This document shows, piece after piece, positions 8,116-15,882 of a DNA stretch of 64,000 bases. A program made the position numbers and the translations under genes. How positions within the stretch are numbered: position 1 is the stretch's first letter; each line of letters starts with the position of its first letter. The stretch covers positions 1 to 64,000 of the forward strand of contig NZ_JAJAPW010000003.1 of the NCBI RefSeq assembly GCF_020523925.1. The letters run 5' to 3'. Below the pieces are notes generated by a model, which searched no databases, had not been told where the DNA came from, and saw only the letters and a program-made list of their open reading frames with translations. The DNA is from Neotamlana laminarinivorans (GTDB taxonomy: Bacteria; Bacteroidota; Bacteroidia; Flavobacteriales; Flavobacteriaceae).

Positions 8116-9021
8116 CTATTTTCTTTCGTAAGTAATAAACGAAAATTCATAATCATGATTTTTATCTTTTTTATGAAAAATGTTTTCCGTTTCCTTCCAT
8201 ATTGCATCATCTATTTCGGGGAAAAAAGTGTCTGCTTCAAAACTATGGTGTACTCTGGTTAGTTCAATTTTATCGGCTAATGTCATGGCTTGCTTATAAA
8301 TTTCTCCACCGCCAATAATAAAGGGCTGTGAATCTGTTTTAGCAGCATCAATAGCATCTTCTAAATTATTTACAATTATAACGCCGTTTGGGGCATTATA
8401 ATTTTTTTGTCTGGTTATAACCACATGTGTTCTATTTGGCAAGGGTTTGGGGAAACTTTCAAAAGTTTTTCTGCCCATTATAATATAATGTCCATTAGTT
8501 AGTGCTTTAAAACGCTTTAAGTCGTCACTTAAGTGCCATATTAGTTGGTTTCCTTTTCCAATAGCATTGTTTTCGGCAGCGGCAACAATTATGGTTAGAT
8601 TAGCATTATTAGTAATTGTTTTTTTATACACTTCAGATTGTGCAACTAGAGCTTCCTCTTTAATTAAACCTTGTTTTAGTTTATTAATTCGTTCTTGTTG
8701 TTTATTTATCAGTTTATCTAATTGCGCTTTTTCCCAATTTTTCCCCATAAATTTGTGTATGATAAATACACTAAAAATGTGATAAATAAGCAGGAAGAGC
8801 CAAATTAAAATTGCAAACAAAAACCATTCTTTTCCAAAAAAAGTAATGTCTTTACCAATTCCTAATGCTGTGTTAGCAATAATTAAAAATACGGCACCAA
8901 TTAAAAAAATAATAAAATGGATATAAAGTCTTTTTTTTTGCTTTATTCTTTTTTGTGCATTTTCAATAAGTTCTAATTGGTCTTTATCTATCTGTGGTTT
9001 AGTTTTCTTTTTTCCAAACAT
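8116..9021 (-). CDS. folA: Membrane-anchored dihydrofolate reductase (2TM domain-DHFR fusion)
   Basis: Residues about 143-300 are a complete dihydrofolate reductase (TIIVAAAENNAIGKGNQLIWHLSDDLKRF; IIMGRKTFESF; VITRQ; FIIGGGEIY), which reduces dihydrofolate to tetrahydrofolate with NADPH. Ahead of it, in the same open frame, are a basic N-terminus, two membrane helices (about 33-55 and 65-90) of the 2TM-domain type and a charged helical linker (about 95-135). No in-frame ATG precedes the DHFR domain in the linker, so DHFR should be made as a membrane-tethered fusion. Free DHFRs are normally about 160-190 residues. thyA, its metabolic partner, lies upstream at 9639. Confidence 0.9.
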   Translation of the reverse strand: MFGKKKTKPQIDKDQLELIENAQKRIKQKKRLYIHFIIFLIGAVFLIIANTALGIGKDITFFGKEWFLFAILIWLFLLIYHIFSVFIIHKFMGKNWEKAQLDKLINKQQERINKLKQGLIKEEALVAQSEVYKKTITNNANLTIIVAAAENNAIGKGNQLIWHLSDDLKRFKALTNGHYIIMGRKTFESFPKPLPNRTHVVITRQKNYNAPNGVIIVNNLEDAIDAAKTDSQPFIIGGGEIYKQAMTLADKIELTRVHHSFEADTFFPEIDDAIWKETENIFHKKDKNHDYEFSFITYERK

Positions 9022-9283
9022 ATGTTAAAATTATAATGTAAAGTTAATGGTTTTTTCGGGTTATGTTTTAATTAAATTAAATAGCAAACTATTTGTAAAT
9101 CAATTAAAAATGAAATTAATAGCAATAATAAAATTGGTTTACCATAAAAAAATGTAAAAAATGCAAGAAATTACTAGTTTGTTTTTGTTAATTTAATAAT
9201 TCTGTGTCATTTAGTTTTAAAAAAAGTTTTTCAAAAAAAATCTTTTATAAATTTGTAAGATAAAATGCTAAAAATATAAAATT
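9022..9283. other. A/T-rich intergenic region with candidate promoter
   Basis: This is a divergent, A/T-rich gap between the DHFR fusion and the CBM48 gene. TAAATTTG at 9248-9255 fits the -7 box TAnnTTTG for the plus-strand gene, but no clear TTG -33 box sits 19-21 nt upstream. Nothing else is evident. Confidence 0.45.
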
Positions 9284-9586
9284 ATGTCTATTAAAAAACA
9301 GTATTTAAAATCTAAGCCTATTTGCAAGGTTACTTTTGCGATTAAGCCAGAAGATGAAGCTACACAAGTTTCCGTTGTTGGTAGTTTTAATGAATGGAAT
9401 TCTGAAGCTAATCCATTAAAGAAATTAAAAGACGGAACTTTTAAAGGAACAGTAGATTTAGAGAAAGATAAATCGTATGAGTTTAAGTATTTAATTGATG
9501 AGACAGTTTATACAAATGAAGCAGAGGCAGATGCTTTGGCTTGGAATGATTTTGCAGGAGCAGAAAATAGCGTTTTAAACGTTTAA
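9284..9586 (+). CDS. Small CBM48/AMPK-type glycogen-binding domain protein
   Basis: This 100-residue protein consists almost wholly of one early-set/CBM48-like domain: VTFAIKPEDEATQVSVVGSFNEWN (residues about 16-39), then LKKLKDGTFKGTVDLEKDKSYEFKYLIDE. The pattern VVGSFNEWN followed by an aromatic-rich YEFKYLID is typical of AMPK beta glycogen-binding modules and isoamylase N-domains. No catalytic domain or signal peptide is present, so it is probably a cytosolic binding or adaptor protein. Stand-alone copies are common in Flavobacteriaceae. The partner is unknown. Confidence 0.85.
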   Translation: MSIKKQYLKSKPICKVTFAIKPEDEATQVSVVGSFNEWNSEANPLKKLKDGTFKGTVDLEKDKSYEFKYLIDETVYTNEAEADALAWNDFAGAENSVLNV

Positions 9587-9600
9587 ATATATAAAAATAA

Positions 9601-9629
9601 AAAGCACTTTATACATTTTAAAGTGCTTT
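9601..9629 (-). terminator. Intrinsic terminator of thyA
   Basis: AAAGCACTTTA pairs with TAAAGTGCTTT. On the minus strand the stem is followed by a T-rich run (TTTATTTTTAT), 10 nt after the thyA stop. On the plus strand no T-run follows, so it should work mainly for thyA. Confidence 0.7.
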
Positions 9630-9638
9630 AAAAAAATA

Positions 9639-10463
9639 CTAGATAGCAACCTTACCTTTTATATGTGGGTGAGGGTTGTAATCTTTAAGTGTAAAATCTT
9701 CAAATTTGAACTCAAAAATATCTTTAATATTTGGGTTTAAAATCATTTTTGGAAGAGTTCTAGGTGTTCTGGTTAATTGTAGTTCTAATTGCTCAAAATG
9801 ATTGCTATAAATATGAGCATCACCAAAGGTGTGTATAAAATCTCCTGCTTCATAACCGCAAACTTGAGCCATCATCATTGTGAATAAGGCATATGAAGCT
9901 ATATTAAAAGGTACACCTAAAAATATATCGGCACTTCGTTGATATAATTGGCACGATAATTTTCCATTGGCTACGTAAAATTGAAAAAAGGCATGACAAG
10001 GAGGTAAAGCAGCTTTTCCATTTGCAACATTTTCGCTAAAGCTTTTAGATGTATCTGGCAAAACCGAAGGGTTCCATGCAGAGACTAGCATTCTACGACT
10101 ATTAGGGTTGTTTTTTAAAGTTTCAATTACCTCTTTAATTTGATCTATTTCATCGCTATTCCAATTTCGCCATTGGTGGCCATAAACAGGTCCTAAATCA
10201 CCATTTTCATCTGCCCATTCATTCCAAATACGCACACCATTTTCCGTTAAATAGTTAATATTGGTATCGCCTTTTAAAAACCATAGAAGTTCGTAAATAA
10301 TAGATTTTAAGTGAAGCTTTTTTGTTGTAACCATAGGGAAGCCTTCGCTTAAATCGAAACGCATTTGGTACCCAAAAACACTTTTAGTTCCTGTTCCTGT
10401 TCTATCACCTTTTTCATTCCCGTTTTCTAAAACGTGTTTTACTAAGTCGTGGTATTGTTTCAT
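9639..10463 (-). CDS. thyA: Thymidylate synthase
   Basis: The 274-residue enzyme methylates dUMP to dTMP using methylenetetrahydrofolate, producing dihydrofolate for DHFR. Seen are [18 protein letters not shown] near the N-terminus, the catalytic motif [12 protein letters not shown] with Cys156, the dUMP-binding [18 protein letters not shown], and the C-terminal [10 protein letters not shown]. Length is slightly above the 264 of E. coli. The DHFR fusion lies downstream in the same direction, though separated by a terminator and the CBM48 gene. Confidence 0.97.
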   Translation of the reverse strand: MKQYHDLVKHVLENGNEKGDRTGTGTKSVFGYQMRFDLSEGFPMVTTKKLHLKSIIYELLWFLKGDTNINYLTENGVRIWNEWADENGDLGPVYGHQWRNWNSDEIDQIKEVIETLKNNPNSRRMLVSAWNPSVLPDTSKSFSENVANGKAALPPCHAFFQFYVANGKLSCQLYQRSADIFLGVPFNIASYALFTMMMAQVCGYEAGDFIHTFGDAHIYSNHFEQLELQLTRTPRTLPKMILNPNIKDIFEFKFEDFTLKDYNPHPHIKGKVAI

Positions 10464-10536
10464 ACAATTATTGTGTCACTAAAGTGAGTGTCTTATTTTT
10501 ATTAAACTGAGGTGTTATTTTATAGGTAAAAATATA

Positions 10537-10567
10537 AAAAAGCATCAAAATTTTTTTTGATGCTTTT
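10537..10567 (-). terminator. Intrinsic terminator of the nucleoside transporter gene
   Basis: AAAAGCATCAAAA pairs with TTTTGATGCTTTT, followed on the minus strand by further T and A residues. It lies 29 nt after the transporter stop. Confidence 0.8.
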
Positions 10568-10595
10568 ACTATGTTATTATAAAGTTATTAACGTC

Positions 10596-12116
10596 TTAGC
10601 CTATAATCATACCAGCAATAGTGGCCGAAATTAACGATGCAATAGTACCGCCTATTAAGGCTTTCATACCAAATTGTGATAGTACTTTACGTTGACCAGG
10701 AGCAAGAGATCCAATGCCACCAATTTGTATACCAATGGATGCAAAATTTGCAAAACCACAAAGCATATAAGTAGCCATAATAATAGATTTTTCGTAGGTT
10801 AAATGGATAGAGTTTCCAGCATTTTTTAAATCAGCTAATTGTATATAGCCAACAAATTCGCTAGCTGCTAATTTTATACCCAAGAGCTGTCCCATTAGTG
10901 CCATATCTTCTTTAGCTACACCGATTAACCACATTAATGGTGAGAATATATAACCTAGAATAAATTCTAACGATAAACTTTCATAACTTGTGTTTTCAAC
11001 AATCCATGAATTTAATCCAAGGAAATATCCTACTTTTTCAAACCCGAAATTTATCATGGCAATAAAAGCAACAAAAACAAGAAGCATAGCACCAACATTT
11101 ACTGCAAGCTTTAAGCCTTCGGTGGTACCGTTCGCAATGGCATCTAATATGTTTGAACCAATTTTTTCTTGTGATACATTAACATCTGTGTTTACATCTT
11201 CAGTTTGAGGAAATAAAATTTTTGAAATAACAATAGCTCCAGGAGCAGCCATAACTGATGCTGCAAGTAAGTGTTTAGCATAAAATAAACGTAATTCTGC
11301 ATCGTCGCCACCTAGAAAACCAATGTAAGCTGCTAAAACGGCTCCTGCCACGGTAGCCATACCACCAATCATTACCAAAAGCATTTCCGATTTATTCATT
11401 TTTTCTAAATAAGCCTTTATTAGTAAAGGAGCTTCGGTTTGGCCTAGAAAAATATTTCCAGCTACGCTTAAGCTTTCTGCTCCAGAAATTTTTAAAACCT
11501 TTGATAGTAAATGAGCCATTATTTTAACAACACGTTGTATAATGCCAAGGTAAAATAAAACAGAAGTTAAGGCTGAAAAGAAAATGATAGTAGGTAAAAC
11601 TTGAAAGGCAAATATATACCCAAAGGTGTCCATATCTACAACCAAACCTTCAAATAAAAACTTGCTGCCCGCCCTTGTAAACTCTAATACTTGTACAAAA
11701 AGGCTTCCAATAAATTCGAATATGCTTTTTACAAAATCTACTTTTAAAACTCCAACTGCTATTACTAATTGAAATGCTAAACCAAGCCCAACAATTTTCC
11801 AGTTAATAGCTTTTTTATTGCTACTAAATAAAAATGCTACAAAAACTAAGGTTACCATCCCTAAAACTCCACGCCATAAACTTTTAAATGTAAAACCTTG
11901 GCTAGGAATTATTTTTGCAGGTTCTGAAGGTGTTGAGTTTTGAAGATTTGTTACTGTTTCAGGTATAACTTCAGTTGAAGTTTGTAAAGAATCTTTAATT
12001 GCTGTTGCAGCAGTCTCAACGGAGTCGAGAATTGGTGTCGTATCTAAATCTTGTGAAAAAGTAAATGTTGTAAATAGAAAAAATACAGGAATTAGGTACA
12101 AAAACGGCTTACTCAT
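10596..12116 (-). CDS. Concentrative nucleoside transporter (CNT/NupC family) with periplasmic N-terminal extension
   Basis: The 506-residue product has a signal-like N-terminus (residues 1-22) and a roughly 50-residue Ser/Thr/Pro/Glu-rich stretch. A CNT core of about 8-10 membrane segments follows from about residue 75. Family motifs include GNIFLGQTEAPLLIKAYL (Gln-Thr-Glu nucleoside/cation site) and YMLCGFANFASIGIQIGG. CNT proteins couple nucleoside uptake to Na+ or H+. The extension before the first core helix is longer than in E. coli NupC (400 residues) and resembles other Bacteroidota members. It is followed by its own terminator. Specific nucleosides cannot be predicted. Confidence 0.9.
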   Translation of the reverse strand: MSKPFLYLIPVFFLFTTFTFSQDLDTTPILDSVETAATAIKDSLQTSTEVIPETVTNLQNSTPSEPAKIIPSQGFTFKSLWRGVLGMVTLVFVAFLFSSNKKAINWKIVGLGLAFQLVIAVGVLKVDFVKSIFEFIGSLFVQVLEFTRAGSKFLFEGLVVDMDTFGYIFAFQVLPTIIFFSALTSVLFYLGIIQRVVKIMAHLLSKVLKISGAESLSVAGNIFLGQTEAPLLIKAYLEKMNKSEMLLVMIGGMATVAGAVLAAYIGFLGGDDAELRLFYAKHLLAASVMAAPGAIVISKILFPQTEDVNTDVNVSQEKIGSNILDAIANGTTEGLKLAVNVGAMLLVFVAFIAMINFGFEKVGYFLGLNSWIVENTSYESLSLEFILGYIFSPLMWLIGVAKEDMALMGQLLGIKLAASEFVGYIQLADLKNAGNSIHLTYEKSIIMATYMLCGFANFASIGIQIGGIGSLAPGQRKVLSQFGMKALIGGTIASLISATIAGMIIG

Positions 12117-12130
12117 ATTTTAATTTTATG

Positions 12131-12751
12131 TTATTCTCGTTTTGAAATTTCGTCGCGAATATGTGCTGCTTTTTCGTAGTCTTCGTTAGCAACCGCTTCA
12201 TCTAATAGTTTATGAAGCTCTTCAATTGTTTTAGATGCGAAATTATCTTTAGGTTTGTTAGGCTCTAGCTCGTTTGATACTAAATCGTCCATCAAAATAC
12301 TATCTTGATCTTCGTTATCATCTTCTTTCTTGGGGTTTACTTTAAGGTAAATTCCTGCCTTATCAAGAATATTTTTGTAGGTAAAAATAGGCGCTTGAAA
12401 GCGTAAAGCTAGTGCTATGGCATCACTAGTTCTAGCATCTATAATTTCTTCAATTTTATCGCGTTCACAAATTAAGCTTGAGTAAAAAACACCATCAACA
12501 AGCTTGTGTATTATAACTTGCTTAACAATAATATCGAAACGATCTGCAAAATTTTTAAATAAATCGTGAGTTAACGGTCTAGGAGGGCTTATTTCTTTTT
12601 CTAGAGCAATGGCTATAGATTGAGCTTCAAAAGCGCCTATTACAATGGGGAGTTTGCGATCTCCGTCTACTTCATTTAAAATTAAGGCATAAGCACCATT
12701 TTGGGTTTGGCTGTATGATATACCTTTTATATTTAATCTTACTAAACTCAT
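12131..12751 (-). CDS. Bifunctional nuclease family protein with C-terminal UVR motif
   Basis: Of 206 residues, about 1-140 form the DUF151/bifunctional nuclease domain (GAYALILNEVDGDRKLPIVIGAFEAQSIAIALEKEISPPRPLTHDL; DARTSDAIALALRFQAPIFT). A charged linker (EDDNEDQDS) leads to a UVR motif at about 172-206 (TIEELHKLLDEAVANEDYEKAAHIRDEISKRE), a helical hairpin known from UvrB/UvrC and ClpC/McsA partners. The domain pair is usual in Bacteroidota. Members are reported to have nuclease activity, but the physiological role is uncertain. It sits 15 nt upstream of the nucleoside transporter start, so they are likely an operon. Confidence 0.9.
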   Translation of the reverse strand: MSLVRLNIKGISYSQTQNGAYALILNEVDGDRKLPIVIGAFEAQSIAIALEKEISPPRPLTHDLFKNFADRFDIIVKQVIIHKLVDGVFYSSLICERDKIEEIIDARTSDAIALALRFQAPIFTYKNILDKAGIYLKVNPKKEDDNEDQDSILMDDLVSNELEPNKPKDNFASKTIEELHKLLDEAVANEDYEKAAHIRDEISKRE

Positions 12752-12769
12752 AATTTATTAAAAAGCAAA

Positions 12770-12840
12770 GAACTGTTTAAATTAGGACTTTACCAACTGC
12801 TAAAGGCAGATTTATGATAAACTGCTAATTTAAACAGTTC
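12770..12840. repeat. 16-bp perfect inverted repeat with nested hairpin
   Basis: GAACTGTTTAAATTAG at 12770-12785 is exactly complementary to 12825-12840. The 39-nt loop holds a second small hairpin CTGC-TAAAG-GCAG (12797-12809). It lies between the stop of etfA and the start of the nuclease gene. It could be an etfA terminator or a dispersed palindromic element; the T-run on the minus strand is weak. Confidence 0.75.
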
Positions 12841-12872
12841 ATTTGAAAGCAATAAATTTAAATAAATAAAAT

Positions 12873-13832
12873 TTATTGTTGTGCTTTAAAGGCTTTTAAT
12901 TTTTCAATTAAAGCAGGAACTACTTCAAAAGCGTCGCCAACAACACCGTAATCTGCAGCTTTAAAGAAAGGTGCTTCAGGATCTGTATTTATTACAACTT
13001 TTACTTTAGAAGCATTTATTCCAGCTAAATGCTGTATGGCTCCCGATATTCCAATTGCAATATAAAGGTTAGATGCTACAGGTTTACCGGTTTGTCCAAC
13101 GTGCTCGCTGTGTGGACGCCAACCTAAATCTGAAACAGGTTTAGAGCATGCTGTTGCAGCTCCTAAAACTTCAGCTAAATCTTCAACCATTCCCCAGTTT
13201 TCAGGGCCTTTTAACCCACGTCCGCCAGAAACAACTATTTCGGCATCGGCAATACTTACTTTGTCTGATGCTTTATCAACAGATTCTACAGTGATTTTTA
13301 AATCGGGAATTGAAGGCGAAAATTCTTCCGTGGAAGCGCTACTGCTGGTTTCAACTAAACCAAATGAATTATTTGATACTCCCACAATTTTTACATCTGA
13401 AGTGATTTCTGTAATTTCAAATGCTTTATTTGTAAAAGCTGTTCGTTTTACTTTAAACGGACTTGTACTTTCTGGTTTTGCTATAACATTTGATGCATAA
13501 CCTGCATTTAAACCAACCGATAATAAAGGAGCTAAATACTTGCTGTCTGCAGAAGAACTTACTACAATAACGGTTGCATTTTCTTTTTCTGCTGCTTGCT
13601 TAATAACTTGTGCATAGGCATTTGCATTAAACGTTTTTAATGTATCATTATTTACTTGTAAAACTTTGTCTACACCATAAGTTCCAAGAGCAGCAGTATT
13701 GTTAGCGTTAATAGCAATTGCTGTAACTGTGGTTCCTAAGTCGGTTGCTATTGCTTTTGCGTAACTAGCAACCTCAAAAGCTGCCTTTTTAAAGACACCT
13801 TGATCTGATTCTGTATATACTAAAACTGACAT
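12873..13832 (-). CDS. etfA: Electron transfer flavoprotein subunit alpha
   Basis: The 319-residue alpha subunit of ETF carries FAD and passes electrons from acyl-CoA dehydrogenases towards the quinone pool. The C-terminal FAD domain is clear: VSGGRGLKGPENWGMVEDLAEVLGAATACSKPVSDLGWRPHSEHVGQTGKPVASNLYIAIGISGAIQHLAGI. This includes the Ser-Arg-like and HxxQTGK contacts of the family. The N-terminal half is the ETF alpha/beta domain. etfB is 105 nt upstream on the same strand, the standard pair. Confidence 0.96.
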   Translation of the reverse strand: MSVLVYTESDQGVFKKAAFEVASYAKAIATDLGTTVTAIAINANNTAALGTYGVDKVLQVNNDTLKTFNANAYAQVIKQAAEKENATVIVVSSSADSKYLAPLLSVGLNAGYASNVIAKPESTSPFKVKRTAFTNKAFEITEITSDVKIVGVSNNSFGLVETSSSASTEEFSPSIPDLKITVESVDKASDKVSIADAEIVVSGGRGLKGPENWGMVEDLAEVLGAATACSKPVSDLGWRPHSEHVGQTGKPVASNLYIAIGISGAIQHLAGINASKVKVVINTDPEAPFFKAADYGVVGDAFEVVPALIEKLKAFKAQQ

Positions 13833-13937
13833 ATTTTTCTTTTTTTTTTATTCCCGATAAAACGGAAATCTGATTTATTTTTTACTTCTAAATTCTCAAA
13901 AGATCCTGAAATTAATTCAGGAAGATTTAATTACAAA

Positions 13938-14684
13938 TTAAATTACTTTTGCTTCGTTATGAAGTAAGTTTACCAACTCATCTAAATTATCTGGTGCAAC
14001 CAGAGTTACTGCACCTTTTGGGGCAGGTTTTTCAAATGTAACAGAGTTTGTTTGAGCTGTTGCATCAATAGGTTCGGCAACGGTTAAAGGTTTTTTGCGC
14101 GCCATCATTATACCACGCATATTAGGTATGCGTAAATCGCTTTCTTCAACTAAGCCTTTTTGCCCTCCAATAACTAGGGGTAGAGTTGTAGAAACGGTTT
14201 CTTTTCCTCCATCTATTTCGCGTGTTGCTTTAGCAGTTGTTCCCTCAATTTCTAAACCAATACAATTGTTTACAAAATTGGCCTCTGTTAAACCAGCAAT
14301 CATGCCTGGTACCATTCCTCCATTATAATCTATAGATTCTCTACCAGCAATTATTAAATCGTAACCTCCCGTTTTTACAACGTTAGCTAATTGTTTAGCA
14401 ACAGTAAAACTATCTAGGGCAGCTGTATTAACTCTAATAGCGTCATCGGCCCCTATTGCAAGGGCTTTACGTAAAGTAGGTTCTGTTTCAGGACCGCCAA
14501 CATTTACAACCGTAACGCTAGCGCCTTGTTTTTCTTTTAACCACATGGCTCTGGTTAGGCCAAATTCATCATTTGGATTAATAACAAATTGTACGCCGTT
14601 GGTATCGAATTTGCTATTACTATCTGTAAAGTTTATTTTTGAAGTCGTATCGGGTACATGACTTATACAAACTAATATTTTCAT
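13938..14684 (-). CDS. etfB: Electron transfer flavoprotein subunit beta
   Basis: This 248-residue ETF beta subunit pairs with EtfA to form the FAD/AMP-containing heterodimer that accepts electrons in fatty acid and amino acid oxidation. The signature block is ALAIGADDAIRVNT followed by IIAGRESIDYNGGMVPGMIAGL and the late LRIPNMRGIMMARKKPL. The last matches the beta recognition loop region used by partner dehydrogenases. It is the first gene of etfBA and diverges from pdhB across a 157-bp gap that contains a 12-nt palindrome. Confidence 0.96.
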   Translation of the reverse strand: MKILVCISHVPDTTSKINFTDSNSKFDTNGVQFVINPNDEFGLTRAMWLKEKQGASVTVVNVGGPETEPTLRKALAIGADDAIRVNTAALDSFTVAKQLANVVKTGGYDLIIAGRESIDYNGGMVPGMIAGLTEANFVNNCIGLEIEGTTAKATREIDGGKETVSTTLPLVIGGQKGLVEESDLRIPNMRGIMMARKKPLTVAEPIDATAQTNSVTFEKPAPKGAVTLVAPDNLDELVNLLHNEAKVI

Positions 14685-14753
14685 AAAATTTAGTATTTAA
14701 AGGTCTTATTTTTTATTGTCGCTACGAAGTTAATTATTTATTTTGAAAAATAC

Positions 14754-14765
14754 TATGCATGCATA
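14754..14765. promoter_or_regulatory. 12-nt palindrome in the etfB/pdhB divergent region
   Basis: TATGCATGCATA is a perfect palindrome about 70 nt upstream of etfB and 77 nt upstream of pdhB. Its form and position fit a dimeric repressor operator, but no regulator gene is adjacent and this is inference. Confidence 0.3.
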
Positions 14766-14784
14766 ATAAAATTTAGTTAATTTC

Positions 14785-14818
14785 TTGTTAGTGAGTTTCC
14801 CATTTATTGTTATTTTTG
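14785..14818 (+). promoter_or_regulatory. Candidate promoter of pdhB
   Basis: TTG at 14785-14787 and TATTTTTG at 14811-14818 (23-nt spacer) fit TTG...TAnnTTTG. The spacer is longer than in other promoters of this window. The start codon is 24 nt beyond the -7 box. Confidence 0.5.
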
Positions 14819-14841
14819 TGATTCGATAAAAATATATATTA

Positions 14842-15819
14842 ATGAAGACAATTCAATTTAGAGAAGCTATTGCCGAAGCCATGAGCGAAGAAATGCGTCG
14901 CGATGAAAGCATTTATTTAATGGGTGAAGAGGTTGCTGAATATAATGGAGCTTACAAGGCATCAAAAGGAATGTTGGATGAGTTTGGTCCAAAACGTGTA
15001 ATAGATACACCAATTGCAGAGCTTGGTTTTGCAGGTATTGCTATTGGTTCTACTATGACAGGAAATAGACCTATTGTTGAGTATATGACGTTTAACTTCT
15101 CTTTAGTTGGTATTGATCAAATTATAAATAATGCTGCTAAAATTAGGCAAATGTCTGGTGGGCAGTTTAATTGCCCTATTGTATTTCGTGGTCCAACAGC
15201 CTCAGCAGGACAATTAGGAGCAACACATTCACAAGCTTTTGAAAACTGGTTTGCAAACACTCCAGGTTTAAAAGTTGTGGTACCATCTAATCCATACGAT
15301 GCAAAAGGATTACTGAAAGCTTCTATACGCGATAACGATCCAGTTATATTTATGGAAAGTGAGCAAATGTATGGTGATAAAGGTGAAGTTCCAGAAGGTG
15401 AATACATTATTCCGTTAGGGGTTGCCGATGTAAAACGTGAAGGTACAGATGTTACAATAGTATCATTTGGTAAAATTATAAAAGAAGCATACAAAGCAGC
15501 CGATGAATTAGAAAAAGAAGGTATATCTTGTGAAATTATCGATTTACGTACAGTACGCCCAATGGATAGAAAGGCGATTTTAGATTCTGTAAAGAAAACC
15601 AATCGCTTAGTAATTTTAGAAGAGGCATGGCCATTTGGTAATGTTGCTACCGAAATTACATATTTAGTCCAAGATCAAGCTTTTGATTACTTAGACGCCC
15701 CAGTTGTTAAAATAAATACAGCAGATACACCTGCGCCTTATTCTCCAGTTTTACTTGAAGAGTGGTTACCTAATAGTAACGATGTTGTAAAAGCTGTAAA
15801 AAAGGTTTTATATAAATAA
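14842..15819 (+). CDS. pdhB: Pyruvate dehydrogenase E1 component subunit beta
   Basis: The 325-residue beta subunit of a thiamine-diphosphate 2-oxo acid dehydrogenase E1 forms alpha2-beta2 with a PdhA encoded elsewhere and decarboxylates pyruvate for acetyl-CoA synthesis. Features include FREAIAEAMSEEMRRDESIYLMGEEVAEYNGAYKASKGM, TPIAELGFAGIAIGS, and the C-terminal transketolase domain IIDLRTVRPMDRKAILDSVKKTNRLVILEEAWPFG. Transport or regulation genes are not adjacent. A terminator follows directly. Branched-chain 2-oxo acid E1 beta is related, but the sequence is closest in form to PdhB. Confidence 0.92.
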   Translation: MKTIQFREAIAEAMSEEMRRDESIYLMGEEVAEYNGAYKASKGMLDEFGPKRVIDTPIAELGFAGIAIGSTMTGNRPIVEYMTFNFSLVGIDQIINNAAKIRQMSGGQFNCPIVFRGPTASAGQLGATHSQAFENWFANTPGLKVVVPSNPYDAKGLLKASIRDNDPVIFMESEQMYGDKGEVPEGEYIIPLGVADVKREGTDVTIVSFGKIIKEAYKAADELEKEGISCEIIDLRTVRPMDRKAILDSVKKTNRLVILEEAWPFGNVATEITYLVQDQAFDYLDAPVVKINTADTPAPYSPVLLEEWLPNSNDVVKAVKKVLYK

Positions 15820-15841
15820 ATTATATTTTTTTACGTTATAT

Positions 15842-15877
15842 AAACTTCATCGGCAGTATTGTTGATGAAGTTTTTTT
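15842..15877 (+). terminator. Terminator of pdhB abutting the next start codon
   Basis: AAACTTCATC (15842-15851) pairs with GATGAAGTTT (15864-15873), followed by seven T. The T-run ends only about 5 nt before the ATG at 15883. Confidence 0.85.
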
Positions 15878-15882
15878 ATATT

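Noticed and set aside
12797-12809. CTGCTAAAGGCAG resembling the SAM-II 3' strand
   Set aside because: No matching P1/loop sequence is nearby, and no methionine gene follows; it is just a small hairpin loop.
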